Shown here piece by piece: positions 9,524 to 17,979 of a stretch of DNA of 64,000 nt. Below the pieces are notes generated by a model that saw nothing but the letters and a program-made list of their open reading frames with translations, ran no database searches and was not told where the DNA came from. Origin of the DNA: Bog-950 sp044225825. GTDB taxonomy: Bacteria; Bacteroidota; Bacteroidia; Chitinophagales; LD1. Each line of letters begins with the position of its first letter. The first letter of the stretch is position 1. Made by a program: the position numbers and the translations under genes. The stretch lies in contig JBGAIB010000003.1 of the NCBI GenBank assembly GCA_044225825.1, positions 124,001 through 188,000 of the forward strand, written 5' to 3'.

Positions 9524-10396
9524 ATGATAGCGATTTTCGGAAAAACACTGGCCGCCAAAAACACGCAACTGGCCCAGGAACTGTTTCACCTGCTTGAAAA
9601 GCGGCAAATGAAATATGCCGTTGAAGCCAATTTTCTGAAACTGCTTACCACCGAATTTGGCCTGCAGGTAAAAGGGGATTCCTTTACCGACTTTAACCAG
9701 ATCAAAGGCCTTACCGAAGTGGTGTTCAGCATTGGAGGCGACGGCACCATACTGGACAGCGTGGTAATGGTGAAGGAAAGCGAAATTCCTATCCTGGGCA
9801 TTAACTTTGGCCGGCTTGGCTTTTTAGCCAGCCTTGGTAAGGACCAGATTGCCGAAGCCGTGGACGCTGTGGAACGCGGCAGTTATATGATAGACCGCCG
9901 TACCTTGCTGGAACTGCAAACCAGCAAACCCCTGTTTGCCGATAGCTTTGCCCTGAATGATATGACCATACAGCGCCGCGACCAAAGCAGCATGATAACC
10001 GTGCATGCTTACCTGAACGGCGAACCACTGAATACCTATTGGGCTGACGGTTTAATTGTATCAACCCCAACCGGCAGTACCGGTTACAGCCTTAGCTGCG
10101 GCGGACCCATTATACACCCCAACAGCAGCAGCTTTGTTATAACACCCGTTGCCCCGCATAACCTGAACGTACGCCCCATGGTGGTAAACGACGATGTGGT
10201 GATATCGTTTGAAGTTACCGGCCGTGGCGATAGCTTTTTGTGTACCCTGGATGCCCGGGTACAGGCCATTGACGGCAGCTATCAACTGGCTATTAAGAAG
10301 GCTCCTTTTAGCGCCAACATCGTACGCCTTACCGATCAGAACTTCCTAACTGCGCTTAAAACCAAGTTGAACTGGGGTAGCGATCAGCGGAATTAG
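9524..10396 (+). CDS. nadK: NAD kinase
   Basis: A 290-residue ATP-NAD kinase that phosphorylates NAD to NADP. The signature GGDGT lies at residues 71-75 (in FSIGGDGTILD), followed by LGINFGRLGFLA and the conserved TPTGSTGYSLSCGGPI loop of the C-terminal domain; length is normal for the family. ATG 9524 is chosen because MIAIFGKTL is the expected first strand; an in-frame start at 9461 would add 21 residues from the divergent intergenic region. The gene is divergent from the OmpA-family gene, with about 200 bp between the two starts. Confidence 0.95.
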   Translation: MIAIFGKTLAAKNTQLAQELFHLLEKRQMKYAVEANFLKLLTTEFGLQVKGDSFTDFNQIKGLTEVVFSIGGDGTILDSVVMVKESEIPILGINFGRLGFLASLGKDQIAEAVDAVERGSYMIDRRTLLELQTSKPLFADSFALNDMTIQRRDQSSMITVHAYLNGEPLNTYWADGLIVSTPTGSTGYSLSCGGPIIHPNSSSFVITPVAPHNLNVRPMVVNDDVVISFEVTGRGDSFLCTLDARVQAIDGSYQLAIKKAPFSANIVRLTDQNFLTALKTKLNWGSDQRN

Positions 10397-10812
10397 AAAG
10401 AGGCCTTACCATATTTACGTTTAAATCTCCGGGTTTCAGTTCGACCATGATGTGCGGGGTTACACGGGTAGCGGGGTTACACTTTTTTAATGACACCTGC
10501 ATAACCGATTGAAAACCAATGGTCTGATTTTTAACGGGGTTACAAACCGGGGTTACAAATGAGATAAAATCGCATATAATTTTATTGTAACTGAAATTAT
10601 TCTGCCTGCTTTACAAAGGGATTGGTTGATTGACACAAAGGCGCGAAGAAGGGAAGAAGGGAAGAAAGCAGGTTGCTTCTTTACACTCCTTTACACTTTT
10701 TGAAATTAGAGAGCAGAAAACAGAGATCAGACCTTAGACAATCCGTATTTACAGGGCGTATGTAAAAGCACATATAAAAAAACAAAAAACAAACATAGTT
10801 TCATTATTTGTT
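10397..10812. other. 416-bp non-coding stretch after nadK
   Basis: No convincing gene. It holds four direct copies of GGGGTTACA (10456-10557), an AT-rich imperfect inverted repeat (10552-10591) and a purine-rich GAAGAAGGGAAGAAGGGAAG run near 10645. Base composition shifts here from the moderate GC of nadK to the AT-rich patch that follows, so this may be the edge of an acquired segment. Confidence 0.6.
10456..10591 (+). repeat. Four GGGGTTACA direct repeats plus an inverted repeat
   Basis: GGGGTTACA occurs at 10456, 10473, 10536 and 10549, so spacing is 17 bp in the first pair and 13 bp in the second. The last copy runs into an imperfect palindrome: GTTACA (10552-10557) pairs with TGTAAC (10586-10591), and ATAAAAT (10564-10570) with ATTTTAT (10579-10585). 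Iteron-like or transposon-end-like repeats are possible; no function can be assigned from sequence alone. Confidence 0.6.
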
Positions 10813-11028
10813 TCAAACAATATGGAAACTTATTAAAAAAACAAAAGCCGCAGCAATTAATCCTAGTATAAAAAATGAAAGTTTTATAAAACGCAAATAT
10901 CGTTTTATGATTATCCAGTGTTCTATTTGGAGCTTGTCTTGAGGAAGCTGATCATAATAACGTTGGGCATGGCTTAAGCAAAACCATAATGCTCCTACTG
11001 ATAGTGATAAAAGTAGATTTTTTTCCAT
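10813..11028 (-). CDS. Hypothetical small membrane protein
   Basis: A 71-residue reading frame with two predicted membrane helices, LLLSLSVGALWFCLS near the N-terminus and FFILGLIAAAFVFLISF at the C-terminus, joined by a charged, Tyr/Gln-rich stretch that includes DQLPQDKLQIEHW. I do not recognise a family. It lies in AT-rich sequence and is divergent from the PD-(D/E)XK-like gene, with 179 bp between them. The regular hydrophobic pattern favours a real gene, but such a short frame in AT-rich DNA could be chance. Confidence 0.45.
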   Translation of the reverse strand: MEKNLLLSLSVGALWFCLSHAQRYYDQLPQDKLQIEHWIIIKRYLRFIKLSFFILGLIAAAFVFLISFHIV

Positions 11029-11207
11029 AGCATAAGTTTAATGGGATGTAACAAAAAATTACCTTTGGTCCCTTACTTTAAAACGGCATTTTGGGGAAAT
11101 TAATGCCTTTTTTTGCCCTATCAATCAGAATTACATTGATTTTCAGATCATTAAAAAAATGTGCCATAAAATATTGGCTATATGAATTCGTTCAATAGTA
11201 TTTGCAT

Positions 11208-12386
11208 ATGGAGAATCTTCTAGAGAATTGGCGGCAAAAAGTTCTTCTAAATGCTTCGTCTATTAATATTTATCGACCTTTCGTATGTAATGCTACAGAT
11301 GTCGAGAAAGCATACCAAATATTACAAGACTTTTTTACGCTTGAGTATTTTAATCATACGAGCGATGCCAATTGGATTAATAGCATGCTTTCTGCTCCTT
11401 TTTCAATGTCCGCAGTGTCGTCAATATACGAGCTTGCTTCAAACCTTGAATATATAAAATCTAATGGGGGGACACTCTTAAAGAAGTTTTTGTCTTTACG
11501 AAATGATCCTCGACAATTTCGAGACATGTTGTTTGAGGTTTATCTATTTAGGGTTTTTGAGCGAGCAAAAGTCCCTATTAATAAAAAACCTAAGATTGGA
11601 AAAGAGTTAGATTTTACCTGTTTGATACATGGCCAGGAATATTTATGCGAGGCTAAAAGGGAATATGCGCCTCTCAACAATACCTTATTGTTGAAAATAA
11701 GGTTGTTTGAGCTTTTAGTATCAAAGCTTAACCAGCTTAAGAAGGCAATCCCTTTTTCGTTGCGACTTGCTGTTAAGCAAAGTGCAGCAATAGGTGAGAT
11801 CGTAACTAAAAAACTTGATGTTTTTATTGCAAATTTTAATACCCAAAACTTCTCAACAATTGATTATTCGGACTTAAGTGAGGATGTGCAGCTTGATATT
11901 TATTCTTTAAGTCACTCAAGAATAGATTCGAATAAATGTTTACCATGGGATTGCGAATTGGCGGTAAAATTAAGGTGGCAATATATTCCTCAAAAACGTA
12001 TTTATGAAGGATTGGTCGAGGTTGATATTGAACATACAATAGAGCAATGTCGGATAGACGGAAAGCTTATGAGTTCACTTAATAGGAAGCAAGCCCAACA
12101 TGCTGGCGCGGATATACCTAATAAGATATATTTTTTTGAATCTGAAATGGCGATGGATTTTAACCTACCAGTGTTCGTTTCAGAGAATTCTATTGGAAAA
12201 ACGTTGCTAGACCAGATAATTGCTTCATTAGAGCCTAATGAGATAGTTTGTTTAATTCTTAAAGACGTAACAGGTCCTATTCCGAGAAGATCTATTAAGA
12301 TTTTGGGTAAAAATATTCCATACGACGTTGGTTTTGTACTTCGTAAGTTACCTTTGCATCTCGATTATAAAATCCATCACTATTAA
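11208..12386 (+). CDS. Unrecognised protein with a PD-(D/E)XK nuclease-like signature
   Basis: A 392-residue cytosolic protein with no family I can name. In its middle the order of elements matches the PD-(D/E)XK nuclease core: a helix with a candidate acidic residue (E110 or E118, within FRDMLFEVYLFRVFERA), then D135 (in KELDFTCL) and, after a short turn, E148-x-K150 (in YLCEAKRE). Such cores are found in restriction, repair and mobile-element nucleases; the activity is inference. Codon use is AT-rich, with many Ile, Lys and Asn residues, unlike the flanking housekeeping genes, which suggests transfer. ATG 11208 is preferred over TTG 11202. It converges on the permease gene, overlapping its end by 4 bp. 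Confidence 0.7.
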   Translation: MENLLENWRQKVLLNASSINIYRPFVCNATDVEKAYQILQDFFTLEYFNHTSDANWINSMLSAPFSMSAVSSIYELASNLEYIKSNGGTLLKKFLSLRNDPRQFRDMLFEVYLFRVFERAKVPINKKPKIGKELDFTCLIHGQEYLCEAKREYAPLNNTLLLKIRLFELLVSKLNQLKKAIPFSLRLAVKQSAAIGEIVTKKLDVFIANFNTQNFSTIDYSDLSEDVQLDIYSLSHSRIDSNKCLPWDCELAVKLRWQYIPQKRIYEGLVEVDIEHTIEQCRIDGKLMSSLNRKQAQHAGADIPNKIYFFESEMAMDFNLPVFVSENSIGKTLLDQIIASLEPNEIVCLILKDVTGPIPRRSIKILGKNIPYDVGFVLRKLPLHLDYKIHHY

Positions 12387-13711
12387 ATTTCTAATGGTTG
12401 CTTCCCACTAACTAACAACTTATAAGCTACATATGCTACCAGCAACAGGCCGAAGTAAATGCCGGCAAGTATTAAGTTGAAGTAGATCATAGCACCCATA
12501 GCCACTGTGCTTATTACAAGCGCAATAACCGGGAACACCGGATAGAAGGGCACTTTGAAAGGCCGTTCCATGTTTGGTTCGGTTTTGCGCAGACGCAGCA
12601 GGCTTAAGCAGCTGAACATATACAAGGTAATGGCGCCAAACACAGAAAGCGTGATGATATCGTCGGTGCGTTTGGTAAACAAGGCTGCTAAGCCAATCAG
12701 CATATTAAAAACAAGGGCATAGTGCGGTGTGTGAAACTTAGGATGAATACTGCCTAACACTTTAGGGAAATGGCCACTCTTACCAAATTCGTACGTAGCG
12801 CGGCCTGCTGCCAATAGCAAACCATTAAAAGAAGCGATGAAGCCGAACAAGCCAACACTTACCAGCATGTGGTAATAGAAACCGCCGTTGCCGGTAATTT
12901 GTCCTAATGCCATGGGCAGGGGCGAGTCCGACACTTTTCCATCGGGGCCATATACTACTTTCTCCCAGCCGCCAACACCGGTGGCAGAAAGAAAGGTCAT
13001 GCCTGCCAGCACACCTAGCGTGGCCATGCAATAGGTGAAGGCTTTGGTGATATTCTTCTGTGGGTTGATGGTTTCTTCGGCTACGTTGGCCAGTCCTTCC
13101 ATACCCAGAAAGAACCAGATAGCAAAAGGTATGGCTGCAAAAATGCCCTCTACGCCATGGGGAAATGGATTGATTTTGAGATTCTCAGCATGGAAATGGG
13201 GCAGCGTTAAACCCGCGAACAGGCTCAGTTCGGCTACGGCAACCAGGGTAATAATAAGCTCGAAGGTGGCGGAGATTTTTACGCCAAGAATGTTGATGCC
13301 GGTAAAAATAAAGTAGGCGATAATGGCAAAGTAAATCTTATCTATTCCCGGCATCAGCAGGTGAAAGTAAGCGGCAATACCCAGGGCAATTGCCGGGGGA
13401 GCGAACACAAATTCGATCCACTGCGCCATGCCCACAAAAAAGCCGGTATCGTTGCCAAAGGCACGTTTAGCATAATCGAAAGCGCCCCCTGCTTTGGGTA
13501 TAGCACAGGCCAGTTCGCTGTAACTAAACGAAAAGGTGATATACATGATTAGGATGAAGAGGGTGGCGATGCCCAGGCCGATGGTGCCGCCTTTATCGAG
13601 CCCGATGTTCCAGCCGAAATACATGCCACTGATAACGTAGCCGACCCCAAGGCCCCACAGCATTAAAGGGGTTAAGGTTTTTTGTAATCCGCCGTGGTTT
13701 GATGCTTCCAT
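12383..13711 (-). CDS. APC-superfamily permease, ethanolamine/amino-acid type
   Basis: A 442-residue inner-membrane transporter with about twelve hydrophobic segments. The N-terminal LGVGYVISGMYFGWNIGLD and the FSYSELACAIPKAGGAFDYA segments fit the amino acid-polyamine-organocation superfamily, and the first resembles the ethanolamine permease branch. No ethanolamine ammonia-lyase genes are visible nearby, so the substrate is open. ATG 13711 is used because the preceding 36 residues of the longer frame (start 13819) are unlike the family and would run into the divergent promoter region. It is divergent from an aldehyde dehydrogenase, a pairing that could fit uptake and oxidation of an amine- or aldehyde-yielding compound. 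Confidence 0.82.
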   Translation of the reverse strand: MEASNHGGLQKTLTPLMLWGLGVGYVISGMYFGWNIGLDKGGTIGLGIATLFILIMYITFSFSYSELACAIPKAGGAFDYAKRAFGNDTGFFVGMAQWIEFVFAPPAIALGIAAYFHLLMPGIDKIYFAIIAYFIFTGINILGVKISATFELIITLVAVAELSLFAGLTLPHFHAENLKINPFPHGVEGIFAAIPFAIWFFLGMEGLANVAEETINPQKNITKAFTYCMATLGVLAGMTFLSATGVGGWEKVVYGPDGKVSDSPLPMALGQITGNGGFYYHMLVSVGLFGFIASFNGLLLAAGRATYEFGKSGHFPKVLGSIHPKFHTPHYALVFNMLIGLAALFTKRTDDIITLSVFGAITLYMFSCLSLLRLRKTEPNMERPFKVPFYPVFPVIALVISTVAMGAMIYFNLILAGIYFGLLLVAYVAYKLLVSGKQPLEI

Positions 13712-13874
13712 GCCCGTTGTGTTTGGTGGCTTTGTAAAACGTTGTTTTTCAGGGTTTGGGCAGGTAAAAGGGGCCTGTGTTCCGCTGCTGAAAATTTGCG
13801 ACAAAATAGCAGTTTTCACCTATCCGCGTCCGGATTTTTTCTATTTTTATTGTTCTGTAAAAACAATTCCTGTC

Positions 13875-15323
13875 ATGGAAGTAACCACAAGCGCACCGGT
13901 GCAAAATATTCCTATCAGCCCTAACACCAAGCTGGAAGAAATTCTTCGGATTTTTGACGCCCAGAAAAAGAACTTTCAAAACGTAAAGGATACTACCGTA
14001 GCCCAGCGTTTAAAGAAGATTAAGAAACTGCGCCAGGTGGTAATGGCCAAGCGCGAGAAAATTCAAAAGGCCCTGTGGGATGATTTTCAGAAGCCGGCAC
14101 TGCAGGTGGATATCACCGAGATTTACCCCATTGTTGCCGAAGCCAAGAACTACGAAGCTAATTTGTATAACTGGGCGGCCCCTAAAGAAGTGGATACGCC
14201 TTTGTTGATGTTTGGCACCAATGCCAAAATTGTACACGAGCCAAAGGGCAATGTGTTGTTTTTAACCCCGTGGAATTATCCTTTCCAGATTCCTTTAAAG
14301 AACCTGATTGCTGCCGTAGGTGCGGGCAACGTGGCTATTATAAAGCCATCGGAGTTTACGCCTAACACCGGTAAGGTTATCCGCGAAGTAATAAGCGAAG
14401 TGTTTGCCGAAAACGAAGTGGCAGTTATTGAAGGCGACCACACGGTTTCGATAGAGTTACTGAAACTAAAGTGGGATCATATCCATTTTACCGGCAGTCC
14501 GCTGCATGGTAAATCGGTAATGAAGGCTGCTGCTGAAAACCTGACGAGCGTAACGCTGGAGTTGGGAGGTAAGTCGCCTGCCATTATTGACGATACCGCG
14601 AATCTGAAAACTACTGCCCGCAACTTTTTGTGGGGCAAGTTTGTAAATGCAGGCCAAACCTGTATTGCCATTGACTATGTGCTGATTGACGAGAAGAAGA
14701 AGGACGAGTTTTTGACCATACTGAAAGCTACTATTAAAGAAGCATTTGGGGAGAACCCGAAAAACTCGCCGGATGGCTGCCGCATTGTAAATGCCCGCCA
14801 TGCCGCACGTATTAAGCGCATACTGGATGATGCCATTGCCAAAGGCGCGAAGCTTGAAACCGGCGGCGAAACCGATTTAAACCAAAGTTATATTGCCCCT
14901 ACCATACTTACCGGTGTTACACCCGATATGCTGATTATGGAGGAGGAGATATTCGGGCCGCTGATTCCGGTAGTAACCTATAAAACGCTGGACGAAGCCC
15001 TGCGGATTGTAAACGGTAAAGAAAAACCGCTGGCGCTTTACATTTACAGCAGCAGCAATAAGAACCAGGAGTATATCATCAACCACTCTACCGCAGGTGC
15101 TACCTGTATTAATGAGTCGATGGTACACAATGGCCACCTGTATCTGCCGTTTGGCGGTGTAAACAACTCGGGTATTGGCAAAAGCCATGGCCACTACGGT
15201 TATAAGGAGTTTACCAACGAGCGCCCGGTGCTAAAGGCCTGGAACCAGCCAAGCAAGCTGTTGTTGCCGCCTTACACCAACCTGCACAAAACCTTAGCTA
15301 ACTTTATTCTGAAATACTTATAG
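13875..15323 (+). CDS. NAD(P)-dependent aldehyde dehydrogenase
   Basis: A 482-residue aldehyde dehydrogenase that oxidises aldehydes to acids. The nucleotide-binding region shows LTPWNYPFQIPLKN and IIKPSE; the general base is E229 in LELGGKSP and the nucleophile C263 in NAGQTCIA; a C-terminal LPFGGVNNSGIGKSHG completes the fold. Short length and a hydrophobic C-terminal tail (TLANFILKYL) resemble the class 3/fatty-aldehyde branch, which can be membrane-associated. ATG 13875 is used; a frame opening at 13710 would add 55 unrelated residues and overlap the divergent permease start. The substrate cannot be read from sequence. Confidence 0.93.
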   Translation: MEVTTSAPVQNIPISPNTKLEEILRIFDAQKKNFQNVKDTTVAQRLKKIKKLRQVVMAKREKIQKALWDDFQKPALQVDITEIYPIVAEAKNYEANLYNWAAPKEVDTPLLMFGTNAKIVHEPKGNVLFLTPWNYPFQIPLKNLIAAVGAGNVAIIKPSEFTPNTGKVIREVISEVFAENEVAVIEGDHTVSIELLKLKWDHIHFTGSPLHGKSVMKAAAENLTSVTLELGGKSPAIIDDTANLKTTARNFLWGKFVNAGQTCIAIDYVLIDEKKKDEFLTILKATIKEAFGENPKNSPDGCRIVNARHAARIKRILDDAIAKGAKLETGGETDLNQSYIAPTILTGVTPDMLIMEEEIFGPLIPVVTYKTLDEALRIVNGKEKPLALYIYSSSNKNQEYIINHSTAGATCINESMVHNGHLYLPFGGVNNSGIGKSHGHYGYKEFTNERPVLKAWNQPSKLLLPPYTNLHKTLANFILKYL

Positions 15324-15368
15324 TCGGTTTACGCCGGTATTTATATGTTTGCCTTAGTACGTATGCGC

Positions 15369-15848
15369 ATGAAAAACAAACTCTTTCTTTTAGGTGCCAC
15401 CGCCCTGTTGCTTTGCTTAGTAGCCATTAATGCCTGTAAAAAGGATGATGAAAGCCTGCCGCTGGAACCTATTTATTTAGTAAGCCCAGACAGTGCTATT
15501 GTGCGCATGTTTGCCGGCGATAGTCTGCCGCTGGAAATTGTGTTTACCACCGACCGCCCTATTAACTGGGTAAAAGGTTTGATAGATATTGATACCGTAC
15601 CTGACTCAACCAACTACATAGCCACGTATGCCGATACCGCCTTTTTTGTTGCGCTGGATACGCTTGACCCACGTGTAAACCGTTATACCTACAAGGGCAC
15701 TTATTTTATACCCGATACACTGCAGCCGTTTGATATTGTGCGTTTCCGCATTTTGTACGAGGCCGGCAGCAGCACTTTCCAGGTAGGGCAGAATTACCCA
15801 CAGGGTAAAGTAAGCGCTACCAAGGAGTTTAGAATTGACGTTCGGTAG
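15369..15848 (+). CDS. Predicted lipoprotein of unknown function
   Basis: A 159-residue protein with a lipoprotein signal peptide: MKNKLFLLGATALLLCLVAI followed by NAC, giving a lipidated C23, then a charged KKDDES linker. The remainder looks like a small all-beta domain (PDSAIVRMFAGDSLPLEIVF and RFRILYEAGSSTFQVG). I do not recognise the family. It is probably anchored in the outer or inner membrane facing the periplasm. ATG 15369 is chosen because it places the hydrophobic core correctly; in-frame ATGs at 15345 and 15363 are alternatives. It follows the aldehyde dehydrogenase by 45 bp on the same strand and may be co-transcribed. Confidence 0.75.
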   Translation: MKNKLFLLGATALLLCLVAINACKKDDESLPLEPIYLVSPDSAIVRMFAGDSLPLEIVFTTDRPINWVKGLIDIDTVPDSTNYIATYADTAFFVALDTLDPRVNRYTYKGTYFIPDTLQPFDIVRFRILYEAGSSTFQVGQNYPQGKVSATKEFRIDVR

Positions 15849-16064
15849 TAATTGGACTAATAGGTTTTCTAAATCTCGTTCAGGTTTTAAAGTTTAAAAT
15901 TTAAAGTTTCGAGTTGGACGTAGCCGTTTAGGCCTTGGGAATCTGTGTGCCGGTTTGGGCACGTTTGTTTTTTCCCATTCCACTAATCACCAGTTGCCGC
16001 ATGATACAAATCAATTACCTGTGGTTTTATTAATTGCCTAGCTTTGATGCATTAAACCTGCAAC

Positions 16065-16703
16065 ATGTCTTTATCGAAGAACTTGCATAATGAACGTCAG
16101 AATTACACGCTGCATGAATTAAGAGAAGATTTGGTTTCGCCGAATCCGTTTGAGCAGTTTGGCTGGTGGTACGAAGATGCCACGAAGTCGGAGATAAAGG
16201 AGCCGAATGCGATGGTGCTTTCAACGGTTAATGAAGAAGGCAGGCCCTCTTCGCGTGTGGTGTTATTAAAGTCGTACGACCCAGAGGGTTTTGTTTTTTA
16301 TACCAACTATCACAGCCGGAAGGGCAAAGAAATAAGCAGTAATAACCTGGCTTGTTTGCTGTTTTTTTGGGATAAGCTGGAGCGCCAGGTGCGCATTGAA
16401 GGTACGATAGAAAAAGTAGCGGTGCATTTGAGCGAAGAATACTTTTCGACCCGGCCGTACGAAAGCCGCTTGAGCGCTATTGTATCGGAACAAAGCGAAG
16501 AGATACCCTCGCGCCGGGTATTGGAAGATAAACTGGAAGAAGTAAAGAAAGCGGGGCATGTACACCGGCCCGAACATTGGGGCGGTTATGTATTAAAGCC
16601 CGATTATTTTGAATTTTGGCAGGGCCGCGCCAGCCGCCTGCACGACCGTATTGTTTATGCCCTTGAAAACGGGGCCTGGAAAATTAAACGCCTTGCACCA
16701 TGA
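16065..16703 (+). CDS. pdxH: Pyridoxamine/pyridoxine 5'-phosphate oxidase
   Basis: A 212-residue FMN enzyme that makes pyridoxal 5'-phosphate from PNP or PMP in the last step of vitamin B6 synthesis and salvage. Family motifs are FEQFGWWYEDA, SRVVLLKSYDPEGFVFYTN, HSRKGKEI for FMN contact, and the C-terminal FWQGRASRLHDRI signature. Length is normal. A TAGCTTTG -7-like box lies at 16039-16046, 18 nt before the ATG. The stop overlaps the ATG of the next gene by 4 bp (ATGA), which suggests translational coupling. Confidence 0.96.
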   Translation: MSLSKNLHNERQNYTLHELREDLVSPNPFEQFGWWYEDATKSEIKEPNAMVLSTVNEEGRPSSRVVLLKSYDPEGFVFYTNYHSRKGKEISSNNLACLLFFWDKLERQVRIEGTIEKVAVHLSEEYFSTRPYESRLSAIVSEQSEEIPSRRVLEDKLEEVKKAGHVHRPEHWGGYVLKPDYFEFWQGRASRLHDRIVYALENGAWKIKRLAP

Positions 16704-17023
16704 GTGAAGAAAAACCCAAGACCAGCCGTTCGTTCTGGATTGTATTTGCCGTTGCCATTGGTTTGGCGGCTATTGCCACCATCGGCAATCTGACAGACTA
16801 CAGAAAGATGGACAGGCTGAATGCCGAAGGCATGCGGGTTTTTTGCCTGATTGACAGCGTGCACCCCAAGGGCGAAAAAACAGAAGTGTTTGTTACGCTG
16901 CATGTGGGCGAACAGGCCTATATGGTTACCAAGAAGTTGAAAGGCACTTTTGCCATGGGCGATAGTGTACCCGTTTATTACATGGCCGATGACCCCGCTA
17001 CCAATGCAATAGCAGGCGAGTAG
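16700..17023 (+). CDS. Small membrane protein, DUF3592-like
   Basis: A 107-residue protein with one N-terminal membrane segment (SFWIVFAVAIGLAAIATIG) and a small soluble beta domain ending in MGDSVPVYYMADDPATNAIAG. That ending resembles DUF3592-type proteins, where a value-and-conversion pattern of the form VPVYYDPxxP recurs; this similarity is by eye only. It overlaps pdxH by 4 bp and is presumably translated from the same mRNA. No function is known to me. Confidence 0.72.
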   Translation: MSEEKPKTSRSFWIVFAVAIGLAAIATIGNLTDYRKMDRLNAEGMRVFCLIDSVHPKGEKTEVFVTLHVGEQAYMVTKKLKGTFAMGDSVPVYYMADDPATNAIAGE

Positions 17024-17025
17024 CC

Positions 17026-17322
17026 TCAGGCCAATACATTAAAAGTTATCAGGATGATGGTGCAGGACAACAGCACCAGTGACAGCAGAAAAATGTAATC
17101 GGCAATGGTTTCCATTTTCTGACTGCGTTGCTCCTCTTCCGACCGGATAGCAAGGAAAGAGAACAGGCAACTCATCATCAGCAAAAAGCTGGTGACAGCC
17201 GTAATTTCATCCACCATACTTTCCTGCCCGCTACGTGTAATTTTAATACCGGTTAGAATGATGAGGCAAAAACCCAGCAGGTTGGTGCTGCTGGAAAGTA
17301 TATGAGTAGATTTTTCGCGCAT
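17026..17322 (-). CDS. Hypothetical membrane protein with three helices
   Basis: A 98-residue protein with three hydrophobic segments (LLGFCLIILTGIKI, AVTSFLLMMSCLFSFLAI, YIFLLSLVLLSCTIILITF) separated by a charged loop, SEEEQRSQKME. I recognise no functional domain. Membrane-protein spacing and a tight fit between neighbours support a real gene. It converges on the DUF3592-like gene with 2 bp between the stops. Confidence 0.7.
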   Translation of the reverse strand: MREKSTHILSSSTNLLGFCLIILTGIKITRSGQESMVDEITAVTSFLLMMSCLFSFLAIRSEEEQRSQKMETIADYIFLLSLVLLSCTIILITFNVLA

Positions 17323-17365
17323 GGTGCCGAAATTGACACACTAAATATACGAGTACCTGCTGAAC

Positions 17366-17977
17366 TTATGGATTGAGTTTGTAGTGAATGGCACAGCCCA
17401 CCGTAAGCGTTTCGGGGGTGCGTACCGGCCTGCCTGCCAGCAGATCATCCACGGCATTGGCAATATAAGGTGTGGCATTGGCTGCGTCTTTGCCGTTATC
17501 ATCGATGGCACCGCTGTATTTAATTACCCAGGCATTGTTTTCGCGCCAGATTACATAGGCATGCGGGGTGCGGTTAGCGCCAAAGTTTAAACCGGCAGTT
17601 TGCGCCGCATCCTGCAAATAGGGGAAATTGTAATGTTCGCTTTGTGCGCGGCTGCACATGTAGGCATAGCTCTCCGATTCGTAGGTTAAGGTATCCATGC
17701 TGTTTACTGCAAGCAAGGGAACACCCAGTGCTTTGTATTTACTGTTGAGGGCGTTTAACCGATCGGTATACAATTTGGCAAACGGACAGTGATTACAAAT
17801 GAATACCACTACAAAACCTTTGGCGTATTTAAACTCGGAGAACGATACCTGGTGCCCATCCGTATTCAACAGGCAAAAGTCGCTGACGGTTTTACCCAGC
17901 GGCGAAACCTCGGTGGTTTTTACACCATTGGAGGCCAGCAGCACTACCAATGGGATTAAGAGCAGCAGCCTTTTCAT
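17366..17977 (-). CDS. Exported thioredoxin/peroxiredoxin-like protein
   Basis: A 203-residue protein with an N-terminal signal peptide (MKRLLLLIPLVVLLAS) and a thioredoxin fold of the AhpC/Redoxin type. The active-site motif is CNHC in FICNHCPFAK; the cis-Pro region is NRTPHAYVIW. A CxxC suggests disulfide reduction or isomerisation in the periplasm. It lies 2 bp after the stop of the multicopper oxidase on the same strand, so the two are almost certainly co-transcribed. That context would fit a redox or copper-handling partner, which is inference. Confidence 0.85.
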   Translation of the reverse strand: MKRLLLLIPLVVLLASNGVKTTEVSPLGKTVSDFCLLNTDGHQVSFSEFKYAKGFVVVFICNHCPFAKLYTDRLNALNSKYKALGVPLLAVNSMDTLTYESESYAYMCSRAQSEHYNFPYLQDAAQTAGLNFGANRTPHAYVIWRENNAWVIKYSGAIDDNGKDAANATPYIANAVDDLLAGRPVRTPETLTVGCAIHYKLNP

Positions 17978-17979
17978 AC

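Noticed and set aside
13712..13874. N-terminal extensions of the permease (to 13819) and the aldehyde dehydrogenase (from 13710)
   Set aside because: The two extended frames would overlap each other head to head and neither extension resembles its family; internal ATGs fit better.
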